From Bacillota bacterium (GTDB lineage Bacteria > Bacillota > Clostridia > Acetivibrionales > DSM-1351), in assembly GCA_023460955.1 (NCBI GenBank), contig JAEWOH010000051.1, forward strand, positions 1 to 64,000: a stretch of 64,000 nucleotides of DNA. The letters run 5' to 3'. Of this stretch, positions 56,278 through 64,000 are shown in pieces. Within the stretch, counting starts at the first letter, position 1, and each line of letters starts with the position of its first letter. The notes under the pieces were generated by a model. The model did no database searches and was not told the DNA's origin. It was given only the letters and a program-made list of their open reading frames with translations. Made by a program: the position numbers and the translations under genes.

Positions 56278-57024
56278 TTATTTCATAAATTGTCCGGTTT
56301 TGCCCATCTTATAGGCCAACAGAATCATACTCTTCTCCTCCTGTGTAAGCTCTCTGTTATACATCTTGGCAAACTGATTTATTAGAGCTTCTGTATCAAT
56401 TACCCTTCTCTGCCGGCTTGGCGGTCTGATGACAGGAACCGCCGGGTCAAAAGTTTTTGGCAGTATAAAGGAGTTATAAATTTTTTTAAGAATTTCAGCC
56501 GTATAAAAAGCATCGTTATACGCATCATGAAATGTATTTTTTACAGGGATATTAAGTGCTTGAACTGCGTGCTCAAGCCGCAGCAGATTTTTAACGGGAA
56601 AATGGAAATGAAGAGAAACATAGGGTTGAATGTTAATGTATTTACGTGGTAAAGCTGTTTTGGTCAAACTATGAATATCGGCATTTCTATATAGTTCTGA
56701 AATATCGGAGGTTCCCCAGACACAAAAAACTGAGTCCTTATCTCCTATGAAATCTATAAATTGCTTATATACTTCGGGAAACATTTCAGCATTACTGAGT
56801 GTTTCCTGAGTTATTCCTGTCAATTCCTCAACAAAAGGGTTAAGCCTTTCATATATAATGGGTTTTACATATTTATTAAAATTATCTACTGTATTAAATT
56901 CAGAATCAAGTTTAACAGCTCCCAATTGTATAATTTCGAATGGTGGCTGTCTTTTCTGTACCAGTTTTCTATCCAGTGTAGTGTAATCCTGATTAAGTTC
57001 CAGGTCAAAAACTATATAATTCAT
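56278..57024 (-). CDS. DEDDh 3'-5' exonuclease (KapD/DnaQ-like)
   Basis: 248-aa nuclease. Exo I FDLELNQ gives D7 and E9, Exo II lies in CVWGTSDISEL, and Exo III in FHDAYNDAFYTAEIL supplies H and D, the DEDDh set. The early LVQKRQPPFEIIQLGAVKLD block fits KapD/exonuclease-III-type proteins, which act on RNA or DNA ends in the cytoplasm. AGGAGC precedes the ATG at 57024. Convergent with the GH115 gene, the two stop codons being 7 nt apart. The C-terminal ~50 residues are a basic helical tail beyond the exonuclease fold. Confidence 0.85.
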   Translation of the reverse strand: MNYIVFDLELNQDYTTLDRKLVQKRQPPFEIIQLGAVKLDSEFNTVDNFNKYVKPIIYERLNPFVEELTGITQETLSNAEMFPEVYKQFIDFIGDKDSVFCVWGTSDISELYRNADIHSLTKTALPRKYINIQPYVSLHFHFPVKNLLRLEHAVQALNIPVKNTFHDAYNDAFYTAEILKKIYNSFILPKTFDPAVPVIRPPSRQRRVIDTEALINQFAKMYNRELTQEEKSMILLAYKMGKTGQFMK

Positions 57025-57156
57025 AACAGCTCCTGAAGAACATAAAGTATTAATTGGAGATGTAAATTTATTATTAAAACGGTTATATTAATTTTATATA
57101 CATTTAATTGTAACAATTATATAATGTAAAAGTGTATATTGGAAGGGGGTTAAAAA

Positions 57157-57984
57157 TTGGGACCAATTAGACATATCAGCAGTTTGTCGGTTTCTTTTAT
57201 GATAATTTCAACCATTTTATCAGTTGTAATACCCATCGCAGCGATAATTTTTATGGCGGTTAAAAAGAAACTTAACTGGAAAGCTACATTGTTTGGGGCA
57301 CTTTTTTTTCTTGTTTTCGTAATCGTGCTTGAGAATATAATGCATAATATTGTATTAGGAGCAGATGCAACAAAATCTGTTGTATATCAAAACCTGCCTT
57401 TATACGTTATTTACGGCGGTTTTGCAGCCGGGATATTTGAAGAGACAGCGAGACTTTTATGCTTCAGGTTTATACTTAAGGTAAACAGTGAGAACACAAT
57501 ATATACCGGAATTTCGTACGGATTGGGTCATGGCGGTATTGAGGCCATGTTTATTGGTGGTCTTGCTTCGATAGGAAATCTTGTTACTTCAGTAATGTTT
57601 AACAGGGGATTGTTTGATAAACTTACCGATTCGTTGAACGGACAGCAGCTCGAAGCTTTCAACAAGAGTATTAACGATTTGATTAATGCTCCTTCCTACA
57701 TGTTTTTGATAACTGGCGTCGAACGAGTAACGTCACTAGCATTACAAATTGCATTATCTTTACTTGTATTTAAGGCAGTCAGTGATAAAAAGTGGAAGTT
57801 CCTTGCTTACGCTGTGCTGATACATGCAGGTATAGATATGATAGCGATATTATTCCAAAGAAAAGTTATAACAAACATATTCCTGCTGGAAGGTGTAATT
57901 CTATTATTAACGGCTGCTGTGGTCTATGCTGCATTCAGAATTAACAGGGCCAAACCGCTTGAAGGGGAGATTTTAAATGAATAA
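57157..57984 (+). CDS. YhfC-family intramembrane glutamic-type protease
   Basis: 275-aa polytopic membrane protein with about seven hydrophobic segments. The YhfC (PF10086) motifs are clear: GIFEETARLLCFRF, YGLGHGGIEAMFIGG and LIHAGIDMIA, i.e. EE, GHGG-x-E and H, placing it in the CAAX-protease-like glutamic intramembrane protease group. The substrate is unknown. The start is TTG 57157 with GGAAGGGGG 6 nt upstream. The gene overlaps pncB by 8 nt, implying co-translation. Confidence 0.85.
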   Translation: MGPIRHISSLSVSFMIISTILSVVIPIAAIIFMAVKKKLNWKATLFGALFFLVFVIVLENIMHNIVLGADATKSVVYQNLPLYVIYGGFAAGIFEETARLLCFRFILKVNSENTIYTGISYGLGHGGIEAMFIGGLASIGNLVTSVMFNRGLFDKLTDSLNGQQLEAFNKSINDLINAPSYMFLITGVERVTSLALQIALSLLVFKAVSDKKWKFLAYAVLIHAGIDMIAILFQRKVITNIFLLEGVILLLTAAVVYAAFRINRAKPLEGEILNE

Positions 57985-59419
57985 CATGAATCTAACAATG
58001 TTAACTGATTTTTATGAAATAACAATGGCAAACGGTTATTTTCAAAACGGCTGGAAAGATAAAATAGCATACTTTGATATGTTTTTCAGGAAGGTTCCTG
58101 ATAATGGCGGGTTTGCTATAATGGCTGGAGTTGAGCAGTTAATCAATTATTTGAAAAAACTTGAGTTTAGCAAGGAGGATATAGATTATCTCCGGAGCAG
58201 AAATCAGTTCAGTGAGGAATTTCTTAAGTATCTCAAAGACTTTAAATTCAGCTGCGACGTATGGGCAGTCCCGGAGGGTACCCCCATTTTCCCTAACGAG
58301 CCTGTAGTTATTGTCAGGGGTCCGGTTATTGAGGCACAGTTCATTGAAACGATGATTTTATTGACAATTAATCACCAGAGTCTTATTGCCACAAAAGCGA
58401 ACAGAATAGTGAGGGCAGCTCAGGGAAGAGATGTAATGGAGTTCGGCTCAAGACGGGCACACGGCTATGATGGTGCTATTTTTGGGGCTAGAGCCGCCTA
58501 TATCGGAGGCTGTATAGGTACAGCATGTACAATTGCCGAAAAAGAGTTCAATATTCCTGCGCTGGGTACCATGGCACACAGCTGGATTCAGATGTTTCCC
58601 GATGAATTGGAGGCATTCCGCCTGTATGCCAGAACCTACCCTGATAATTGCACTTTACTGGTGGATACTTATAACACCTTAAAATCTGGTGTTCCAAATG
58701 CAATAAGGACTTTCAAAGAAGAAGTAGTTCCCAAGGGGTTCAGGCCAATTGGCATAAGAATTGATTCCGGAGATATTACCTACCTTTCAAAAGCTGCCAG
58801 AAAGATGCTTGATGAAGCGGGTTTTCCTGATTGCAAAATAGTGGCCTCAAATGCACTGGATGAATTCATAATCAGGGACATACTTATTGAAGGTGCTCAG
58901 GTAGATTCCTTTGGTGTGGGCGAAAGACTTATTACATCCAGATCTGAACCGGTTTTCGGGGGAGTATATAAACTGGTTGCTGTTGAGGAAGAAGGGGAAT
59001 TAATACCAAAAATCAAGTTAAGCGAAAATGTGGGCAAAGTAACAAATCCTGGTTTTAAGCAGGTTTACAGGTTATATGACAGGGAGAGTAATAAAGCTAT
59101 TGCCGATGTTTTGACGTTGAACGATGAAAGCATAAATGAAAATGAGCCTTACGAGATATTTGATCCTGAGTATACCTGGAAGAGGAAAGTATTAACCAAT
59201 TTTTATGCTCATAAGCTTCTTGTTCAGATATTTGATAAAGGAAGATGTGTTTATGAAAGTCCTAGTACCCAACAAATAAAGGAGTTTTGCAAGCAGCAGG
59301 TAGCTACAATATGGGAGGAAGTAAAGAGATTCGAAAATCCACATAAATACTATATAGACTTGTCACAAAAACTATGGGATATTAAACAGGGATTGCTACA
59401 AAGCTACTCGGTGAAATAG
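57977..59419 (+). CDS. pncB: Nicotinate phosphoribosyltransferase
   Basis: 480-aa enzyme of NAD salvage that makes nicotinate mononucleotide from nicotinate and PRPP using ATP. Family blocks: MLTDFYEITMANGYF, FRKVPDNGGFAI, FGSRRAHGYDGAIFGARAAYIGG with the phosphorylatable histidine downstream in TMAHSWIQMF, and IRIDSGDITYLS for phosphate binding. The length fits the longer PncB subgroup. GGGGAG is 7 nt before the ATG inside the end of the YhfC gene. Confidence 0.95.
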   Translation: MNNMNLTMLTDFYEITMANGYFQNGWKDKIAYFDMFFRKVPDNGGFAIMAGVEQLINYLKKLEFSKEDIDYLRSRNQFSEEFLKYLKDFKFSCDVWAVPEGTPIFPNEPVVIVRGPVIEAQFIETMILLTINHQSLIATKANRIVRAAQGRDVMEFGSRRAHGYDGAIFGARAAYIGGCIGTACTIAEKEFNIPALGTMAHSWIQMFPDELEAFRLYARTYPDNCTLLVDTYNTLKSGVPNAIRTFKEEVVPKGFRPIGIRIDSGDITYLSKAARKMLDEAGFPDCKIVASNALDEFIIRDILIEGAQVDSFGVGERLITSRSEPVFGGVYKLVAVEEEGELIPKIKLSENVGKVTNPGFKQVYRLYDRESNKAIADVLTLNDESINENEPYEIFDPEYTWKRKVLTNFYAHKLLVQIFDKGRCVYESPSTQQIKEFCKQQVATIWEEVKRFENPHKYYIDLSQKLWDIKQGLLQSYSVK

Positions 59420-59501
59420 GCTTAAAATAGTTCATAGCTGTATTGTTGGTAATAGAGCTTAAGAATAATAGTTACATTGGTGTAAACAAGAGAAAACAAG
59501 A

Positions 59502-59544
59502 GGCCCGATCAGATTCCTTATAAGGTTCTAATCGGGCCCGTTTT
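59502..59544. terminator. Bidirectional terminator between pncB and the KimA-like gene
   Basis: GGCCCGAT / ATCGGGCC outer stem extended by AGA-x2-CTTATAAGG pairing, with TTTT on the plus side and a purine-rich AAACAAGAG mirror on the other, between convergent genes. Confidence 0.82.
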
Positions 59545-59572
59545 AAATCTGTATTATGTTAATAATTCAAGA

Positions 59573-61450
59573 TTAAAGGTCTTTGTTATACTTTGGAGAT
59601 TTGAGTACAATATCGTCATCCTTCATTTGTAACGGCATTGTACAGATAACAATATGCTTATGCTTTATAAGCTGCTTTTCAATAGTACTTCTTGTCCCAT
59701 TGTGAAGGACATTGTTCCACCACCGTTTTACAACGAACTGGGGAAGGATAACCGTAATAATGTCACCTTTTTGATAATCATACTCGGCTGATTCAATAAA
59801 CATCAGGAGCGGTTCAACAACCTTTCGGAAAGGTGAATACTTAATAATAAGAGGTATATCAGTATCAACCATGTTATATCTTTCATTGACCTTTTTACCT
59901 TGCTCTTCATCGATAGAAACATTAAAGGCAACAACATTATCAGAAATTGTTCGTGCATATCTTAATGCTCTGATACTTGCTTTGTTGATACTTTCAATAG
60001 GAACTATTACTCTGTTTCTATAAACATCCCGTGGAATACTTACTTCTTTCAACTCATCCGGAGTAATTTTAAGCTGTTTTAACAAAGCCGTGTAATGTTT
60101 TTTAACCTTCAGCATAAGGAAGATCATAGCTGGAATAACCACAACCACAATCCACGCACCCGTTGTGAATTTAGTAATGGCAATAATTATTACTATAACA
60201 AAGGTAACAAAGGCACCGAAGCCGTTAATTACTGCTTTTATAACCCAATTCTCACCTTTATTCCTAACCCATTTAAAAAACATACCTGCCTGGGATAATG
60301 TAAAGGATATAAAAACACCAATTGCATAAAGGCCAATAAGTTGTGTTACATTTGCCTTAAATATAATAATAAGGAAAGCTGCAATAGCTGAGAGAAAAAT
60401 TATCCCATTAGAAAAACTTAACCTGTCGCCTCTCATACTGAGCTGTCTCGGTACATAACCCTCTTTTGCCATAACCGATATTAGGTTTGGGAAACCAAAA
60501 TAAGCTGTATTTGCTGCGAGCACCAGAATGCCGAAGGAAAGAGCCGTTATAATATAAAACAAGATGCTTTTACCGAAAATCATTTCAGCTATTTGGATGA
60601 GCATTGCTCCCTTTTCCGGGTTGATGGGATAATAGTTTGCAATTATTGAAGTCCCTCCAAAAACAATCAGTACCAAAGTTGAAAGTAAAACTAATACAGA
60701 CTTGGCGTTTTTTGTTGAGGGCTCTCTGAAATTCGGTACTGAATTACTTACAGCTTCAACACCTGTAAGGGCGGCGCAGCCGTTAGTAAATGCACTAAGG
60801 ATAAGAAATAGTGAAACCGGCTCAAAGGTAGTTTCCGTTAAAACCAAGGGCTCAGGCTTATAGCCGAGAAATATCTTAACTACGCCAACAATAAGCATTA
60901 GTATTATTGAAAAAATAAAAAAGTAAGTCGGCAAACTGAAAATTTTGGCAGACTCCTTTATTCCTCTCAGGTTACCCAGAGTCATGAGAATTATAACGAG
61001 TACACACAAATATACAGTATAGGGCTTTAGTATAGGAAAAGCAGACACTATCTGATGTACTCCGGAGGCAATACTTACAGCTACAGTAAGTATATAGCTT
61101 ATACACAGCGATGAACCTGCGGTTACACCTGCAATCAGACCTATATTTTCTTTTGCTACAATATAAGCACCGCCTCCGTTAGGATAGCAGTCAATAGTTT
61201 GTCTGTATGAAAGAGTCAATATACCCAATAAAAGAATTATAGCTATTGATATAAATGCCATATATTTGAAGGCAATTAATCCGATTACAGGCAACAATAC
61301 TAATAAAATTTCTTGTCCTGCATAGGCTACCGAGGAAATTGCATCACTTGAGAGTATGGGAAGCCCCCATAGAATACCAAACTTTTCGCCATTTATCTCT
61401 TCATTTTTTAGAGGTCTGCCTATTAATAATCTTTTAATCGACTTGTTCAT
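59573..61450 (-). CDS. KimA-like potassium importer (APC superfamily)
   Basis: 625-aa membrane protein with 12 predicted helices followed by a cytoplasmic domain of about 150 residues. SIKRLLIGRPLKNEE, LSSDAISSVAYAGQEILLVLLP, SYRQTIDCYPNGGGAYIVAKENIG and LTGVEAVSNSVPNF follow B. subtilis KimA (YdaO) closely, so high-affinity K+ uptake driven by protons is the best call over an amino-acid permease. The ATG at 61450 has GGGAGA upstream; the ATG 14 codons earlier lacks one. B. subtilis kimA is under a c-di-AMP riboswitch, but none is recognised in the 190-nt divergent region here. Confidence 0.82.
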   Translation of the reverse strand: MNKSIKRLLIGRPLKNEEINGEKFGILWGLPILSSDAISSVAYAGQEILLVLLPVIGLIAFKYMAFISIAIILLLGILTLSYRQTIDCYPNGGGAYIVAKENIGLIAGVTAGSSLCISYILTVAVSIASGVHQIVSAFPILKPYTVYLCVLVIILMTLGNLRGIKESAKIFSLPTYFFIFSIILMLIVGVVKIFLGYKPEPLVLTETTFEPVSLFLILSAFTNGCAALTGVEAVSNSVPNFREPSTKNAKSVLVLLSTLVLIVFGGTSIIANYYPINPEKGAMLIQIAEMIFGKSILFYIITALSFGILVLAANTAYFGFPNLISVMAKEGYVPRQLSMRGDRLSFSNGIIFLSAIAAFLIIIFKANVTQLIGLYAIGVFISFTLSQAGMFFKWVRNKGENWVIKAVINGFGAFVTFVIVIIIAITKFTTGAWIVVVVIPAMIFLMLKVKKHYTALLKQLKITPDELKEVSIPRDVYRNRVIVPIESINKASIRALRYARTISDNVVAFNVSIDEEQGKKVNERYNMVDTDIPLIIKYSPFRKVVEPLLMFIESAEYDYQKGDIITVILPQFVVKRWWNNVLHNGTRSTIEKQLIKHKHIVICTMPLQMKDDDIVLKSPKYNKDL

Positions 61451-61577
61451 CTGAATCTCCCGAATATTATTAGTAAATTGTACATAATTCAATACAACAT
61501 TTATTAATTATAATGATATTAGCATATCTTGTAAACTAACTTTTAATATATATTATTTCACATTTTATGAAAAATAG

Positions 61578-61621
61578 TTGATTAAATATTATATTTGTTA
61601 TATATTATATATAACAAATAT
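61578..61621 (+). promoter_or_regulatory. Promoter with overlapping perfect palindrome (GntR operator)
   Basis: TTGATT (61578-61583), 17-nt spacer, TATATT (61601-61606). A perfect 14-bp inverted repeat with a 3-nt centre (ATATTTGTTATATA and its complement, 61591-61621) covers the -10 box and ends 20 nt before the gntR start. This is the position expected for an autorepressor. Confidence 0.72.
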
Positions 61622-61640
61622 AATATGGCGGTGAAAAATA

Positions 61641-62021
61641 GTGTATCTGAAAATAGACTTCGAAAGTGAAAAACCTATATATACACAGCTTATAGAACAG
61701 ATAATCGAGGGAATTGCTTCAGGGGAAATCAAGGAAGGTGAGACTCTTCCGTCCGTCAGGCAAATGGCCGAAGATATCGGTATAAATCTACACACTGTGA
61801 ATAAGGCGTACACTTTACTTAAAAATGAGGGATACATCAAACTAGACCGAAGGAAAGGAGCAATAATTAACCTGAATTTCGACCAAACGAAAGAAACTAT
61901 TAAAAGGAAGCTTGGTGAGGATTTAAAGGTTGTATTGGCAGAGGCTTATTGTAAAAAGATTACCAAAGAAGAGCTATATGAAATATTAAATGAAATTTAC
62001 AGTAATTATGAAAAAGCTTAG
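61641..62021 (+). CDS. YtrA-type GntR transcriptional regulator
   Basis: 126-aa repressor. The winged HTH (KPIYTQLIEQIIEGIASGEI, LPSVRQMAEDIGINLHTVNKAYTLL, GYIKLDRRKGAII) takes up the first ~75 residues, and a short helical C-terminal dimerisation segment of about 45 residues follows, the hallmark of the YtrA subfamily. GTG start at 61641 with GGCGGTG upstream. YtrA regulators usually control the adjacent transporter or membrane-protein operon and themselves; the palindrome over the -10 box supports this. Confidence 0.9.
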   Translation: MYLKIDFESEKPIYTQLIEQIIEGIASGEIKEGETLPSVRQMAEDIGINLHTVNKAYTLLKNEGYIKLDRRKGAIINLNFDQTKETIKRKLGEDLKVVLAEAYCKKITKEELYEILNEIYSNYEKA

Positions 62022-62058
62022 CTAATTTCGATAAATAAGTTTTAAAGGAGTGTTTTTT

Positions 62059-63507
62059 GTGAGTAATTACTTTGTGTTTATAAACTACTTTTTTATTACA
62101 GTATTGTTTTTATTCGGTCTGTTTTTACAGGAAATCAGTGAGTTTAACAAAAGATCTATATTTTATGGTGTAAGAATACCTATAGGATATGAATCTAGAG
62201 AAAATCTCAGGGTACTTCAAAAGAAATATAAAAGGAATTTATCTATGAGCTTTCTTCTGGTTTTGGTAGCTTTGACGCTTCTGTTATACTTTTCTCCGGA
62301 AGAAATAGCAGCTATTGCATTGGTTCCTGAAACCTTTATATGGTTGGCAGTATTAGCTGCAAACTATCTTTTTATTCACCAAAAAATAAAGAAAATAGGA
62401 CAGCAGGAAAATTGGAAATTTGATAATAATTCTGTAATCATTGATACGAGTTACAGGAAAAATACCAGTGATGACAAGATATCAATTTCATCTCGATGGT
62501 TTCTGGTACCCTTTACTATAGTGATTATCACATTAGCTGGTATGCTTATACAGGTAAATTTAACAAGCAATAGTTCGGGTGAAGGCTTAAATCTTTTTGA
62601 TGAAGGTTTTCCGGCGTTAATGTTTTTTGTAGCGCAGATATTATTTAACATCATATTCCTTGTAAATCATAAAATTACACAAAAGACCAAGCAGTCCTTG
62701 AATGGTGGCAGAATCGGAGAAATTAAATATCGAAGCAGAAAAACCAGATATATTTTATCTGTAGGGTATCTTACAATAACAATTTATATTAACCTTTTAC
62801 TGATGCTGGTAATCTTTTGTATGTGCAATATATTAAGTGAAGCAATTTTAACTACAAGCATTTTAGTTTCACTAATTATTCCCGTTGCAATAGGTGCTGC
62901 AATGATTATTGCTGCAGCTAAAAGTACTAAAGATGTTAACTATAAGCCTGAATCAGAAATTGAAAAACAAGTTGTTAATATTCGTGATGATAATCATTAT
63001 AAATTTGGCACAATATATTGCAATGAAAACGACCCTTCGCTTTTTGTAGAAAAGAGGTTTGGACTGGGCTTTACACTTAACTTTGCTCGGCCGGCAGCTA
63101 AAGTAATTGTGGGGATAATCGCACTTATACTTATCGGAACCATTGTTCTGATTACATCTATGCCGGGTATGACAAGGGAAAGGCAGGTTAATATAAGTGA
63201 TGACCTGATCTCTATATCTGGAGTTTGGGGGACGGATATCAAAAAGGAGCAAATAGAAAAGATTACTCTTGAGACAACCCTTCCTTCTATTATAACAAGA
63301 ACAAATGGAGCAGATATAGGAGATAAGCTATTTGGGCATCATAAACTGGTCGGGTATGAGGACTCTGTTCTTTTCTTGATAGATAGAACAAAACCCTTTG
63401 TAGCTATTTATCTAAAAGATGGAAGCTTGATTTTAATAAATTATACTGATGAATCTAAAACAGAAATGCTTTATAGAAATATAAACAGTACTTTAAACCT
63501 TAAATAA
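62059..63507 (+). CDS. Polytopic DUF1648/DUF5808-like membrane protein with C-terminal PH-like domain
   Basis: 482-aa membrane protein with about eight hydrophobic helices. Features near the N-terminus (FGVRIPIGYESR-like: YGVRIPIGYESRENLR, KKYKRNLS) are those of DUF1648/DUF5808 proteins that accompany YtrA-type regulators. After the last helix a soluble domain of about 90 residues (SDDLISISGVWGTDIKKEQI onward) has the strand pattern of bacterial PH domains. GTG at 62059 with AAAGGAG 8 nt upstream is preferred to GTG 62050. It lies 37 nt behind gntR and is under the same operator. Function unknown, perhaps an envelope-stress sensor. Confidence 0.7.
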   Translation: MSNYFVFINYFFITVLFLFGLFLQEISEFNKRSIFYGVRIPIGYESRENLRVLQKKYKRNLSMSFLLVLVALTLLLYFSPEEIAAIALVPETFIWLAVLAANYLFIHQKIKKIGQQENWKFDNNSVIIDTSYRKNTSDDKISISSRWFLVPFTIVIITLAGMLIQVNLTSNSSGEGLNLFDEGFPALMFFVAQILFNIIFLVNHKITQKTKQSLNGGRIGEIKYRSRKTRYILSVGYLTITIYINLLLMLVIFCMCNILSEAILTTSILVSLIIPVAIGAAMIIAAAKSTKDVNYKPESEIEKQVVNIRDDNHYKFGTIYCNENDPSLFVEKRFGLGFTLNFARPAAKVIVGIIALILIGTIVLITSMPGMTRERQVNISDDLISISGVWGTDIKKEQIEKITLETTLPSIITRTNGADIGDKLFGHHKLVGYEDSVLFLIDRTKPFVAIYLKDGSLILINYTDESKTEMLYRNINSTLNLK

Positions 63508-63514
63508 TGATTGG

Positions 63515-63549
63515 AAAAGGCTGTTGGAGAATATCCAACAGCCTTTTTG
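63515..63549 (+). terminator. Terminator of the gntR operon
   Basis: Perfect 14-bp stem AAAAGGCTGTTGGA / TCCAACAGCCTTTT with a 5-nt loop and T-run, 8 nt after the stop codon. Confidence 0.9.
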
Positions 63550-63586
63550 GGGTTTTTGATAATTCTGGTTTACTGGTATTAGCAGG

Positions 63587-64000
63587 TTATCTTTGTAAAA
63601 GTCTAATTTCCATCCAATCAATTGCAATCCAGTCTTCAGCAGCAGTGGAGGAGGTATTCTCTATAACAACTCTGTTGTTTCTCCTCAAGTTGGGAATGTT
63701 AAAAGTAAGGTCTCTCCAGTTGGTAAACATACCGCCTGCGGGTGAACCATGCGGCAGCTGAAGTCTACCATTGAATATAACACTTCCATTAAATGTTATC
63801 CTTGCTGAGTACCTGTTTACCGGAACATTGTAATGGTCGTCAAGGACAGCTCTAATAACTATTCTTGATCTTTGGTTTCCTGGAACAAGCAGAAAAGCAG
63901 GTGAATCAAAAGTCCAAGTTCCGCGGTTTCCTGTATAAAGAATATCGGCATTTCTGCTTGGATTACCATAGTTGGGATAACCGGTAAGCTCTTTAAATAG
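63587..64000 (-). CDS. C-terminal part of a beta-rich protein (5' end outside the window)
   Basis: On the minus strand 138 codons are open from the window edge to TAA 63589-63587. The sequence is beta-rich, Asn/Arg/Thr-rich and low in lysine: YTGNRGTWTFDSPAFLLV, YSARITFNGSVIFNGRLQL, then FNIPNLRRNNRVVIENTSS and WIAIDWMEIRLLQR. It looks like a jelly-roll (carbohydrate-binding or galactose-binding-like) domain in which WIAIDWMEI is the last strand. The N-terminal part is needed to say whether it is secreted, a spore protein or an enzyme module. Confidence 0.7.
   Translation of the reverse strand, partial: LFKELTGYPNYGNPSRNADILYTGNRGTWTFDSPAFLLVPGNQRSRIVIRAVLDDHYNVPVNRYSARITFNGSVIFNGRLQLPHGSPAGGMFTNWRDLTFNIPNLRRNNRVVIENTSSTAAEDWIAIDWMEIRLLQR

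Noticed and set aside
61451..61577. c-di-AMP (ydaO) riboswitch in front of the KimA-like gene
   Set aside because: The upstream space is about 190 nt shared with the divergent gntR promoter and lacks the GC-rich conserved core of that riboswitch.

Overview
The window reads as chromosome of a low-GC, Gram-positive anaerobe of the Clostridia. It has AT-rich intergenic DNA, strong GGAGG-type ribosome binding sites, TTG and GTG starts, a class II (B12-dependent) ribonucleotide reductase, and a type IV pilus locus without a secretin gene, as expected of a monoderm. The glucuronoxylan genes (GH8 Rex-type exo-oligoxylanase, SGNH acetylesterase, GH115) and a secreted protein with a CBM3-like region suggest a plant-fibre degrader close to Ruminiclostridium. 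That genus is an inference. No rRNA, tRNA or CRISPR array was seen.

Layout. 1-0.85 kb: an IS66 accessory gene cut by the window edge and a decayed IS1182-type transposase fragment. 0.85-14.0 kb: a collinear type IV pilus locus in the order pilB, pilT, pilC, major prepilin, pilD, pilM, minor prepilin, pilN, pilO, minor prepilin, giant PilX-like protein. 14.15-17.6 kb: a large secreted multidomain protein (CBM3-like, PA14, four Fn3) that may be the adhesin working with the pilus. 17.8-21.8 kb: a DUF4015-type lipoprotein and nrdJ, each with a clear sigma-A promoter.

21.8-33.9 kb is an accessory zone. It holds secreted beta-propeller, WG-repeat and transglutaminase-like proteins, two metallophosphoesterases (one frameshifted), IS3 and response-regulator remnants, diverged copies of an intergenic repeat, and an ECF sigma factor. 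The sigma gene is followed by two near-identical promoter-like motifs in front of small genes. Several genes here carry single-base lesions, so the zone seems to be decaying, unless these are sequencing errors.

33.9-41.1 kb: a glucose/sorbosone dehydrogenase-like protein, small membrane proteins, an NlpC/P60 cell-wall hydrolase, an EreA/ChaN-like protein and an L-fucose-isomerase-family enzyme. 41.3-56.3 kb: a sugar-uptake and degradation locus. A YesM/YesN-type two-component system precedes an ABC importer with two different binding proteins and two permeases but no ATPase, then cytoplasmic Rex, acetylesterase and GH115. Together they suggest import of acetylated (methyl)glucuronoxylo-oligosaccharides and their breakdown inside the cell. 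56.3-64 kb: a DEDDh exonuclease, a YhfC-family membrane protease overlapping pncB, a KimA-like potassium importer, a YtrA-type GntR regulator with a perfect palindrome over its own -10 box, a multispanning membrane protein, and a partial beta-rich protein at the right edge.
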